A stretch of 8,721 bases of DNA. It comes from Bacteroidota bacterium. Its GTDB lineage: Bacteria > Bacteroidota > Bacteroidia > Bacteroidales > Marinifilaceae. Both the position numbers and the translations under genes were made by a program. The notes under the pieces were generated by a model. It was not told the origin of the DNA. It searched no databases and saw only the letters and a program-made list of their open reading frames with translations. Shown piece by piece: positions 1 to 5,011 of the stretch (position 1 is its first letter; every line of letters begins with the position of its first letter). The stretch is from NCBI GenBank assembly GCA_023400335.1, contig JAEXFF010000115.1, positions 1 through 8,721 of the forward strand, written 5' to 3'.

Positions 1-18
1 CCTCACAGGGTATATCGT

Positions 19-234
19 TTATTCGTTGGATTTATTTTCTACCGCTTTGTAGTTTTCGCGTTCCAGGGCATCGGTTGTGTTGGCGCAATGGATGCCTTTA
101 TCTTTCAGGCGTTGGTTCCGGCCAATATGTATTTCCGGGAACCGTCCTCCTTTTTTCAACAGTATACCTACACTCAGGGCGACCAGAGCCAAACCTATCA
201 GGATAAGGACGATGATAAAAACTTTAACAAGCAT
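19..234 (-). CDS. Small single-pass membrane protein, function unknown
   Basis: A 71-residue protein. Residues 2-26 form one strongly hydrophobic segment (VFIIVLILIGLALVALSVG core), followed by the basic KKGGR patch, so the N-terminus is probably outside or in the membrane and the polar C-terminal 45 residues are cytoplasmic. The tail carries GRFPEIHIG (residues 30-38) and one cysteine, C50, in the segment KGIHC. I recall similar short Bacteroidota proteins with an FPxxHI...GIxC pattern but cannot name the family. The layout of one membrane helix plus a cysteine-bearing tail resembles the Na+-NQR maturation factor NqrM, but NqrM has several cysteines and this has one, so I do not make that assignment. 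It is complete, starts with ATG at 234, and is divergent from the DUF3276 gene. Any operon partner would lie beyond the left edge. Confidence 0.7.
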   Translation of the reverse strand: MLVKVFIIVLILIGLALVALSVGILLKKGGRFPEIHIGRNQRLKDKGIHCANTTDALERENYKAVENKSNE

Positions 235-279
235 CTGTTTTTCAATTTAGAGTATTATTCAAAATCTGTTTTCCGGACA

Positions 280-308
280 GGGACCGGTTAACCCTTGTTG
301 CCGGTTCC
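280..308. repeat. Hairpin in the leader of the small membrane protein gene
   Basis: GGGACCGG (280-287) pairs with CCGGTTCC (301-308): eight pairs including one G-T wobble, with a 13-nt loop. On the plus strand it is followed by TTTT (309-312), which resembles a terminator, but no plus-strand gene ends here. On the minus strand it sits about 45 nt upstream of the start codon at 234, so a role as a leader structure is as likely. The function is unknown. Confidence 0.4.
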
Positions 309-375
309 TTTTGGAGTTTACCTGAATACTTGTGATTCCTGAAAAATAAAAGTAAGTTTCAGAAATCTCTTTATA

Positions 376-383
376 CAAAAATA
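376..383 (-). promoter_or_regulatory. Possible -7 box for the small membrane protein gene
   Basis: Read on the minus strand the sequence is TATTTTTG, an exact fit to the Bacteroidota -7 consensus TAnnTTTG. I see no TTG at the expected -33 distance (17-23 nt upstream). It lies 142 bp from the start codon, so a long leader would follow. Chance matches are fairly likely in AT-rich DNA. Confidence 0.3.
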
Positions 384-386
384 CAG

Positions 387-399
387 CTATTCTGAATAG
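387..399. promoter_or_regulatory. 13-bp palindrome, candidate operator
   Basis: CTATTC-T-GAATAG is a perfect inverted repeat with 6-bp arms and a single central base. It lies directly upstream of the minus-strand -7-like box (376-383), in the spacer where a repressor could block polymerase. No regulator can be assigned from the sequence. Confidence 0.35.
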
Positions 400-459
400 G
401 ACGGAACGGTTTTTCTGAAAAAAAAACTTAAAAAACAAATATGTTTATTAGCTTTTTTC

Positions 460-467
460 TACATTTG
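460..467 (+). promoter_or_regulatory. Likely -7 promoter box for the DUF3276-menG unit
   Basis: TACATTTG matches TAnnTTTG exactly and lies 27 nt upstream of the ATG at 495, which would give a leader of about 20 nt. No clear -33 TTG is present 17-23 nt upstream. The upstream DNA is very A/T-rich with A and T runs (417-458). Confidence 0.5.
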
Positions 468-494
468 AATCATGAAATTTAATGGACTGTATTT

Positions 495-791
495 ATGGGA
501 GTATATGAAAATGATGAACTTTCCGGTACGGCAGAGGATCGGGAAGAAGTGTATTCAAAAGTGGTAAAAGCCGGGAAAAGGACTTATTTCCTGGACGTAA
601 GAGCTACCCGCAATCAGGATTATTACCTGACCATCACCGAGAGTAAGAAAAAATATGATGATGCCGGAAATGTCAGTTATTCCAAGCATAAGCTCTTCTT
701 ATACAAGGAAGATTTTGAAAAGTTTAAAGAGGGACTGGAGGAAGCGGTAAAGGTGGTGAAAAATGCGCTGGAAGGAAAGTTACCGGATTGA
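495..791 (+). CDS. DUF3276 / PUR-domain nucleic-acid-binding protein
   Basis: A 98-residue protein of the DUF3276 family (Bacteroidota proteins with a PUR-alpha-type fold, related to Borrelia BpuR). The PUR repeat is visible: the strand segment GKRTYFLDVRATRNQDYYLT (residues 27-46), then TESKKK, then the second strand and helix with KHKLFLYKEDFEKF (65-78) and a charged amphipathic helix to about residue 94. Members of this family bind single-stranded nucleic acid, and a general RNA- or DNA-binding regulatory role is expected; the specific target is unknown. The length is that of the family. The start is the ATG at 495, which lies 27 nt after a good -7 box. The stop at 789-791 overlaps a possible TTG start of the next gene, and the two genes are probably co-transcribed. 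Confidence 0.9.
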   Translation: MGVYENDELSGTAEDREEVYSKVVKAGKRTYFLDVRATRNQDYYLTITESKKKYDDAGNVSYSKHKLFLYKEDFEKFKEGLEEAVKVVKNALEGKLPD

Positions 792-850
792 TAGGAACAA
801 TAGGGAGACCGGATTGTTTCCGTTTCTGTCCCGGGCTCAATTGTGAAGGC

Positions 851-1543
851 ATGGCGAAAAAAGAAGCAGTTAAGGGAATTTTTAATGACATTGCTCCGAG
901 TTACGATCGGTTGAATCACTTTTTATCTATGAATATAGATAAGAGGTGGAGGCGTGTGGCTATAAAACACATTGCAGAGAAAGAGAAAGGGCGGTTATTG
1001 GATGTAGCCTGCGGAACAGGTGACTTTTCGATAACAGCTGTAAGGGCTGGGGTACGACAGGTTGTAGGGATTGATATTTCGGAAAAAATGCTGGAAATCG
1101 GGCGTCAGAAGGTAATGAATCTGGGGCTGCAGGAGAAAATTGCTTTGCAATACGGTGACAGTGAGCGGATGGAGTTCCCCGATGGAGGTTTTGATGCAGT
1201 GACGGTTGCTTTCGGTGTCCGGAATTTTGAGCATTTGGAAGAGGGATTAAAAGAGATGTACAGGGTATTAAAAAAGGGAGGGAAAGTCATTATTCTGGAA
1301 TTTTCGATGCCTGAACATTTCCCCATGAAGCAATTGTATCGTTTTTATTTCAGGCGTATTTTACCTGTTCTCGGCGGTTGGGTTTCCGGGAATAAAGGGG
1401 CTTATACTTATCTACCGGAATCGGTTTCCCGTTTCCCTCAAGGGAACGAATTTTTACAGATTTTATCCCGTTGCGGATTTCAGCAGGCTGCTCAAAAAAA
1501 ATTGACTTTCGGTATAGCCAGTTTATACACGGCTTACAAATAA
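851..1543 (+). CDS. menG: Demethylmenaquinone methyltransferase MenG/UbiE
   Basis: A class I SAM-dependent C-methyltransferase of 230 residues that converts demethylmenaquinone to menaquinone, the last step of the pathway, at the inner face of the membrane. Both family signatures are present: YDRLNHFLSMNIDKRW (residues 18-33) and RVLKKGGKVIILEFS (138-152). The SAM site shows motif I LLDVACGTGDF (49-59), the acidic end of strand 2 in GIDIS (73-77), and GDSERMEFPDGGFD (102-115). I chose the ATG at 851 because it leaves a short N-terminus before the conserved FNDIAPSYD. A TTG at 788 in the same frame would add 21 residues with no family resemblance, although it overlaps the upstream stop as TTGA. 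The gene follows DUF3276 after 59 bp and faces menA, which acts just before it. The name ubiE is equivalent; ubiquinone synthesis is not expected here. Confidence 0.95.
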   Translation: MAKKEAVKGIFNDIAPSYDRLNHFLSMNIDKRWRRVAIKHIAEKEKGRLLDVACGTGDFSITAVRAGVRQVVGIDISEKMLEIGRQKVMNLGLQEKIALQYGDSERMEFPDGGFDAVTVAFGVRNFEHLEEGLKEMYRVLKKGGKVIILEFSMPEHFPMKQLYRFYFRRILPVLGGWVSGNKGAYTYLPESVSRFPQGNEFLQILSRCGFQQAAQKKLTFGIASLYTAYK

Positions 1544-1553
1544 TTACTTCTTT

Positions 1554-1612
1554 AAAAGGAAGGGATTCGGAAAAGTGAGAATTTTAAAATTAAACAAAGG
1601 ACCCTTCCTTTT
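1554..1612. terminator. Probable bidirectional terminator between menG and menA
   Basis: The arms AAAAGGAAGGG (1554-1564) and CCCTTCCTTTT (1602-1612) are perfectly complementary over 11 bp. On either strand the stem ends in a run of T, which suits two convergent genes. The 37-nt loop is long for a classical terminator but contains its own palindrome AATTTTAAAATT (1580-1591), which could shorten it. It starts 10 bp after the menG stop and ends 28 bp from the menA stop. Confidence 0.55.
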
Positions 1613-1640
1613 CTCTTTTATATAACGCTGCATTTTATTT

Positions 1641-2537
1641 TTATATCATTTGTCCCAGTCCCGAGAGGATGGCGAATAGCAAAGTACTTACGGATAAAAA
1701 TCTGAGTTGGGGGTCCAGCTGCTTTCCGGATAAGGTAAACATTTTATGCAGATGTACGATAAAAAGGGGAAGCGGGAGGAAAAATAAAAAGCCCCATATT
1801 CCGTTGGAGCACAGGAGGGCGTATAGGGTCATACCGATAAAAGCGCCGCTGATAAGTAGGAAATGGTAAATCCGGGCTTTTTTTCCCCCTATCTTTACAG
1901 GGATTGTATTTTTACCGCAACGGGCATCATTCTCCCTGTCCCGGATGTTATTGACATTTAATACGGCTGTTGTCAGGAATCCCAGGGAAATAGCCGGTAA
2001 TAACAATGTCCCTCTGATAGAATGCCGCATTAAAAAATAAGCTCCTAGCGTACTCAGAAGACCGAAGAATAAAAATACAAACAAATCTCCTAGTCCCCGG
2101 TAACCGTATGGATTTTTTCCCATTGTATATTTCAGGGCGGCTATAATGGCTGCCCCTCCTGCTACCAGCATGAGGATGCTTTTATACTCCAATGAGCGGA
2201 AAGCGATAAATACCAATATCCCTCCGGAAAGCACAGAGAGTAAAGCAAAAATAAAGATCATACGCCTGTAGTCGCGGGAGGTGAGTACTCCCGCCTGCAG
2301 GGCCCGTATGGGGCCTACCCGTTCGGCATTATCTGTTCCTTTTAGGGCATCTCCCAAATCGTTGGAGATATTACTTAAAATTTGCAGGCATAAAGTGGTG
2401 AGAAGAGCCAGGCAGAAAACGGAGGGATCAAAAAATCCATCTGCTGCAGCCAGCATAGAACCTAGGAAAATGCCGGCTACAGACAACGGAAGTGTTCTTA
2501 AACGAAAACTACGGATATAAAACTTTAATTTTTTCAT
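1641..2537 (-). CDS. menA: 1,4-dihydroxy-2-naphthoate polyprenyltransferase MenA
   Basis: A polytopic UbiA-superfamily prenyltransferase of 298 residues, the usual size. It attaches a polyprenyl chain to 1,4-dihydroxy-2-naphthoate with loss of CO2, giving demethylmenaquinone, the substrate of the convergent menG. The first Asp-rich Mg2+/diphosphate motif is NISNDLGD (residues 56-63) followed by GTD (67-69). The second is NNIRDREND (196-204). The stretch GLGDLFVFLFFG (148-159) is typical of MenA as opposed to other UbiA enzymes. About eight to nine hydrophobic segments fill the rest. The start is the ATG at 2537 (MKKLKFYIRSFRLRTLP), where the basic N-terminus precedes the first helix. It lies 53 bp downstream of the arginine deiminase on the same strand and has a good promoter candidate in that gap, so it is probably expressed on its own as well as by possible read-through. 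Confidence 0.95.
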   Translation of the reverse strand: MKKLKFYIRSFRLRTLPLSVAGIFLGSMLAAADGFFDPSVFCLALLTTLCLQILSNISNDLGDALKGTDNAERVGPIRALQAGVLTSRDYRRMIFIFALLSVLSGGILVFIAFRSLEYKSILMLVAGGAAIIAALKYTMGKNPYGYRGLGDLFVFLFFGLLSTLGAYFLMRHSIRGTLLLPAISLGFLTTAVLNVNNIRDRENDARCGKNTIPVKIGGKKARIYHFLLISGAFIGMTLYALLCSNGIWGFLFFLPLPLFIVHLHKMFTLSGKQLDPQLRFLSVSTLLFAILSGLGQMI

Positions 2538-2542
2538 CGCTT

Positions 2543-2573
2543 GGATTTATGGCTGCAAAATTAAAGTAAATCC
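2543..2573. promoter_or_regulatory. Dyad symmetry around the menA -7 box
   Basis: GGATTTA (2543-2549) and TAAATCC (2567-2573) form a perfect 7-bp inverted repeat with a 17-nt spacer. The -7 box of menA (2556-2563) lies wholly between the arms. This is a natural place for an operator, or for a hairpin including the start of the transcript, but no regulator is identifiable. Confidence 0.35.
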
Positions 2574-2583
2574 TGAAGTTCAA
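2556..2583 (-). promoter_or_regulatory. Candidate menA promoter (TTG / 17 nt / TAATTTTG)
   Basis: On the minus strand a TTG (2583-2581) is followed after 17 nt by TAATTTTG (2563-2556), matching the Bacteroidota -33 and -7 pattern with allowed spacing. The expected transcription start is near 2549, leaving a leader of only about 12 nt before the ATG at 2537. This is one of only two sites in the window where both elements can be seen, and the one with the better spacing. Confidence 0.55.
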
Positions 2584-2590
2584 CACTATT

Positions 2591-3880
2591 TTACCACTCA
2601 ATATTTGTCCGGTTAATCGGCATTGTCATGCAACGGGCTCCGCCACCTCCCCGGGGAAGTTCTGAGCCGTCTATAGTGATGACATATTTCTGATATTGAG
2701 AAATGTCGGTTGTACCGTCTATAATGTCGTTTGCTTTGAGAATTTCAAAACCGGCATTGTTCATGGCTTCCATGGTATAGTTGTTCCGGGCATAACCCAG
2801 TACTTGTCCGGGACCAACGCAGAAAAAGTTGGCTCCGCTATGCCATTGTTCCCGTTCCTGATTCCACTCGTCATTTCCTCCGCATAAAACAGGTTCCAGG
2901 TCCATCCCCAGTTTTTTCAAAGCACTCAATAAATTCTTTTCACTCCGTATACTGAGCAATTTCCCGTTTTGAATTTTGATATGTACCGTTTGATAATTTC
3001 CGGGATTCATAATCAGGGGTTCGAAGACCATACATTTATCCCGGTCCAGCAGGGTAAACACCATATCCAGATGAATAAAGGATTCCGGATTATGAGGCAA
3101 TTGCTGCACAATAATATGTTGTATTTTTTCACTCTTACGGTGAATAAATTCGTACATCAGTGCATCGATAGCCTGAGTACTCGTACGGGCTCCGTTACCG
3201 ATCACCAGTATATCTTCCCTGGCTACCAGTACGTCTCCTCCTTCTATAGTCCGTATACGGGAAGTTGCTCCCGGTGTGGAAGGAATCGAAAGAGTAGAGG
3301 TTTTAAATTCCGGAGTAAAATCGAAAATCGAACGCATGACTACTGATTCCCGGTCGCGGATAGCATTGGCCATACGGCCGATCAAAACTTCGTTATTGAT
3401 ACTCATAGAGGCGTCCCGGGTAAAGAGTAAATTATGCATCGGCCGCATAGCAAACCAGTCTTTGCTCAGATACTTCGTGAGATTATCCTTTACCATTTCT
3501 ACCCCTTCAATGAGCATGCGGGACAGATTTCCTGCGTTTTCATCCATCAACTGTTCTTTCAGACTTCCTTTCGGGGCTTCTTCCCCGATAAAAGGTTCTA
3601 TTTTTTCAATCCGGTTGAGGACTTCCGCTTTTACATTTTCGTCCTTCAGAATATTACAAAGTAAATCCTTTACTTCAAACGTCCTGGTCAGTTTCGACAA
3701 AACTCCTTTGATTTGTTTATATTCCTCTCTGGCAATAGAAAGGTTGATTATATCACTATATAGGGCTCTCTCGGCATTTTCCGGTGTCATATTTTCCACC
3801 TCTTCGCCTGGAGTATGAATAATCACTCCGTTTAACTTTCCGATTTCCGATTGAACATTAACTTCAATTACTTTTTCCAT
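2591..3880 (-). CDS. arcA: Arginine deiminase
   Basis: A 429-residue guanidino-group-modifying enzyme that should hydrolyse L-arginine to citrulline and ammonia in the cytoplasm. All expected active-site residues can be placed: D156 in LLFTRDAS, E213 in IEGGDVLV (212-219), H270 and D272 in HLDMVFT, and the nucleophile C417 in RGGGGARCMTMP (410-421). Other family blocks are IGNGARTS (227-234), GGNDEWNQEREQWHSGANF (334-352) and the opening EIGKLNGVIIHTPG (12-25). It is slightly longer than the classical enzymes of about 410 residues, with an extended helical region near residues 75-135. No ornithine carbamoyltransferase, carbamate kinase or arginine antiporter is within view, so an energy-yielding arc operon is not shown here. 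The start is the ATG at 3880; no Shine-Dalgarno is visible. Related amidinotransferases are less likely because the deiminase blocks are complete. Confidence 0.93.
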   Translation of the reverse strand: MEKVIEVNVQSEIGKLNGVIIHTPGEEVENMTPENAERALYSDIINLSIAREEYKQIKGVLSKLTRTFEVKDLLCNILKDENVKAEVLNRIEKIEPFIGEEAPKGSLKEQLMDENAGNLSRMLIEGVEMVKDNLTKYLSKDWFAMRPMHNLLFTRDASMSINNEVLIGRMANAIRDRESVVMRSIFDFTPEFKTSTLSIPSTPGATSRIRTIEGGDVLVAREDILVIGNGARTSTQAIDALMYEFIHRKSEKIQHIIVQQLPHNPESFIHLDMVFTLLDRDKCMVFEPLIMNPGNYQTVHIKIQNGKLLSIRSEKNLLSALKKLGMDLEPVLCGGNDEWNQEREQWHSGANFFCVGPGQVLGYARNNYTMEAMNNAGFEILKANDIIDGTTDISQYQKYVITIDGSELPRGGGGARCMTMPINRTNIEW

Positions 3881-3916
3881 ATAATTATTTTATATTGTCT
3901 TTTCAAATCAATACGG

Positions 3917-3924
3917 CAAAATTA
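3917..3924 (-). promoter_or_regulatory. Candidate -7 box for the arginine deiminase gene
   Basis: The minus strand reads TAATTTTG, the same octamer as the menA box, 37 bp upstream of the ATG at 3880. That would give a leader of about 30 nt. A second match, TATTTTTG, lies at 3984-3977. Neither has a TTG at the -33 spacing, which would be consistent with dependence on an activator, but that is inference. Confidence 0.4.
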
Positions 3925-3925
3925 A

Positions 3926-3992
3926 TGTATAATACACTAATAACCTTATAATTACACCTTATAATTATGCAAACGACAAAAATAATTATGCA
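3926..3992. repeat. Cluster of AT-rich repeats upstream of the deiminase -7 box
   Basis: The cluster contains a palindrome TGTAT-A-ATACA (3926-3936), a direct repeat CCTTATAATTA at 3944-3954 and 3957-3967 (13-bp period), and a direct repeat ATAATTATGCA at 3961-3971 and 3982-3992 (21-bp period, two helical turns). All share the palindromic core TAATTA or a close relative. The position, immediately upstream of a -7 box, suits regulator binding sites, possibly for an arginine-responsive regulator, but no known consensus fits clearly. Confidence 0.4.
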
Positions 3993-4073
3993 CTGTAAAA
4001 CCCTTTGAAACCGTTGTCCGGAATGCGAATAAAAAGCCTGTCTTTTCAATTTTAATCACGACTATTTTCCCGA

Positions 4074-4105
4074 ATAAAAAAGAGATAACCCTGCCTGATT
4101 CAGGG
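4074..4105 (-). terminator. Weak terminator candidate after the AraC/membrane protein genes
   Basis: On the minus strand CCCTG (4105-4101) pairs with CAGGG (4093-4089) around a 7-nt loop, followed after several bases by a run of six T (4081-4076). The stem is short, so this is only a possible factor-independent terminator. It lies about 95 bp beyond the stop codon at 4200. Confidence 0.3.
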
Positions 4106-4199
4106 ATTTGTAGACTATTCCCCTATTATTATTCCGTAAATAAACCGCTCGGTAGAGAAAAGCCCATTTTTAATGGACAGGAACGGGCCAGGAGAATAG

Positions 4200-4979
4200 T
4201 TATTCCGAAATGTTCTCGGGCCGTTGAGTGATTCTATAGCTCAATAGGGTACAATAAAGCGAAATTGTGAGGAGAGGTATATGCAGGATTCCTAAGAATA
4301 CAGTGTAAGGATTGAGAAAGGAAAGCATATTATAAAGTCCCATAATAACTCCGATAATAGCTGTGATCCGGTAGGTAATACAATTTATTTTAGGTAAATT
4401 CAGGGTCATGATTGTTAAAAACAAGGGTGTTGTCAGACAGAAAGCAGTTGCCGAGTTGCTTCGGAAAAAATGCAAAGGGCTAAAATCCAGTCCATCCGGG
4501 GAGAGCGGACATAGGTAAGCAAATAAGGAGAAAAGTATCATCCAGCTGTATTTCCATTTCCAATTTGAAAATGAATAGTCGTTTTTTGCTTGAAATATTT
4601 CCGATATCCAGACATAGGCAACCAAAAGAAACAGGACGACATTTACGGTAACCGTACTGAGTCCGTATTTTTCCGTTACAGCTATATTTTGAATAAAAGT
4701 AAAAAAGGCATAACTGACGGCAACATAAATATTGAAGACAAGTTTCATCTTATTTTTTAAAATAACCAGTAGGATAAACAGGGAAAGGGATAAAGCCTGG
4801 AAATACACGCTGTAATGACTGATTGTCATTTGGAATGAATTTTGAAGGGTAGTGGAAATGATATCGTTGATATTTTCCATTTGAAAATTCCTGCTTGCAT
4901 AAGGGATCAGTAAGAATTGTGAAACCAATAAAAGCAAGAAAAACCACCATTTCCTTGAAATATAACCTAACGTTCTCAT
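4200..4979 (-). CDS. Multi-pass membrane protein of unknown function
   Basis: I do not recognise the family. The 259-residue protein is almost entirely hydrophobic with roughly eight predicted membrane segments, near residues 11-27, 57-75, 80-100, 107-128, 144-158, 175-193, 203-222 and 226-247. A loop around 30-55 carries polar residues, and the segment 130-145 (AKNDYSFSNWKWKY) is aromatic and charged. The last loop and helix, FLNPYTVFLGILHIPLL (221-237), is the most motif-like part. No catalytic motif, transporter signature or cysteine pair is evident. I chose the ATG at 4979 (MRTLGYISRK); a TTG at 5006 in the same frame would add nine residues and start 2 bp after the araC-type stop. A -7-like box covers the upstream stop codon, so it may have its own promoter as well as being read with the regulator gene. 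Its function may be what the regulator senses or controls; this is inference. Confidence 0.75.
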   Translation of the reverse strand: MRTLGYISRKWWFFLLLLVSQFLLIPYASRNFQMENINDIISTTLQNSFQMTISHYSVYFQALSLSLFILLVILKNKMKLVFNIYVAVSYAFFTFIQNIAVTEKYGLSTVTVNVVLFLLVAYVWISEIFQAKNDYSFSNWKWKYSWMILFSLFAYLCPLSPDGLDFSPLHFFRSNSATAFCLTTPLFLTIMTLNLPKINCITYRITAIIGVIMGLYNMLSFLNPYTVFLGILHIPLLTISLYCTLLSYRITQRPENISE

Positions 4980-5003
4980 TTTATTATTCGTTTGAATTCC
5001 TGA

Positions 5004-5011
5004 CAAAACTA
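5004..5011 (-). promoter_or_regulatory. Possible internal -7 box before the membrane protein gene
   Basis: TAGTTTTG on the minus strand fits TAnnTTTG and overlaps the TAG stop of the AraC-family gene. It would start transcription about 18 nt before the ATG at 4979, which favours that start over the TTG at 5006. No -33 TTG is seen. Confidence 0.3.

Larger units (their letters stand above)
235..494. other. Divergent intergenic region with two promoters
   Basis: This 260-bp gap separates the minus-strand small membrane protein from the plus-strand DUF3276 gene and has no coding signal of its own. It holds a hairpin at 280-308, a -7-like box for each direction (376-383 minus, 460-467 plus) and a 13-bp palindrome at 387-399. 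A short inverted repeat AAACA/TGTTT (433-437 and 442-446) lies just upstream of the plus-strand box. If the minus-strand box at 376-383 is used, the leader of the small gene would be about 135 nt long and would contain the 280-308 hairpin. Confidence 0.5.
3881..4199. other. 319-bp intergenic region upstream of the arginine deiminase gene
   Basis: No coding signal is seen. The part nearest the deiminase (3881-3992) is extremely AT-rich and holds a palindrome, two overlapping families of direct repeats and two -7-like boxes. The part nearest the membrane protein gene holds a terminator-like hairpin (4074-4105) and overlapping small inverted repeats at 4162-4188 (CCATT/AATGG, nested in GCCC/GGGC). 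The stretch 4000-4070 shows nothing I can interpret. Confidence 0.5.

Noticed and set aside
88..291. A 67-codon plus-strand frame over the small membrane protein
   Set aside because: It is opposite a minus-strand frame with a proper membrane helix and conserved-looking tail, and it ends inside the intergenic hairpin.
3276..3818. A 180-codon open frame on the plus strand, with others at 2969-3346 and 3434-3664
   Set aside because: All lie opposite the arginine deiminase, which has every catalytic residue in place. They have no recognisable domain or promoter.
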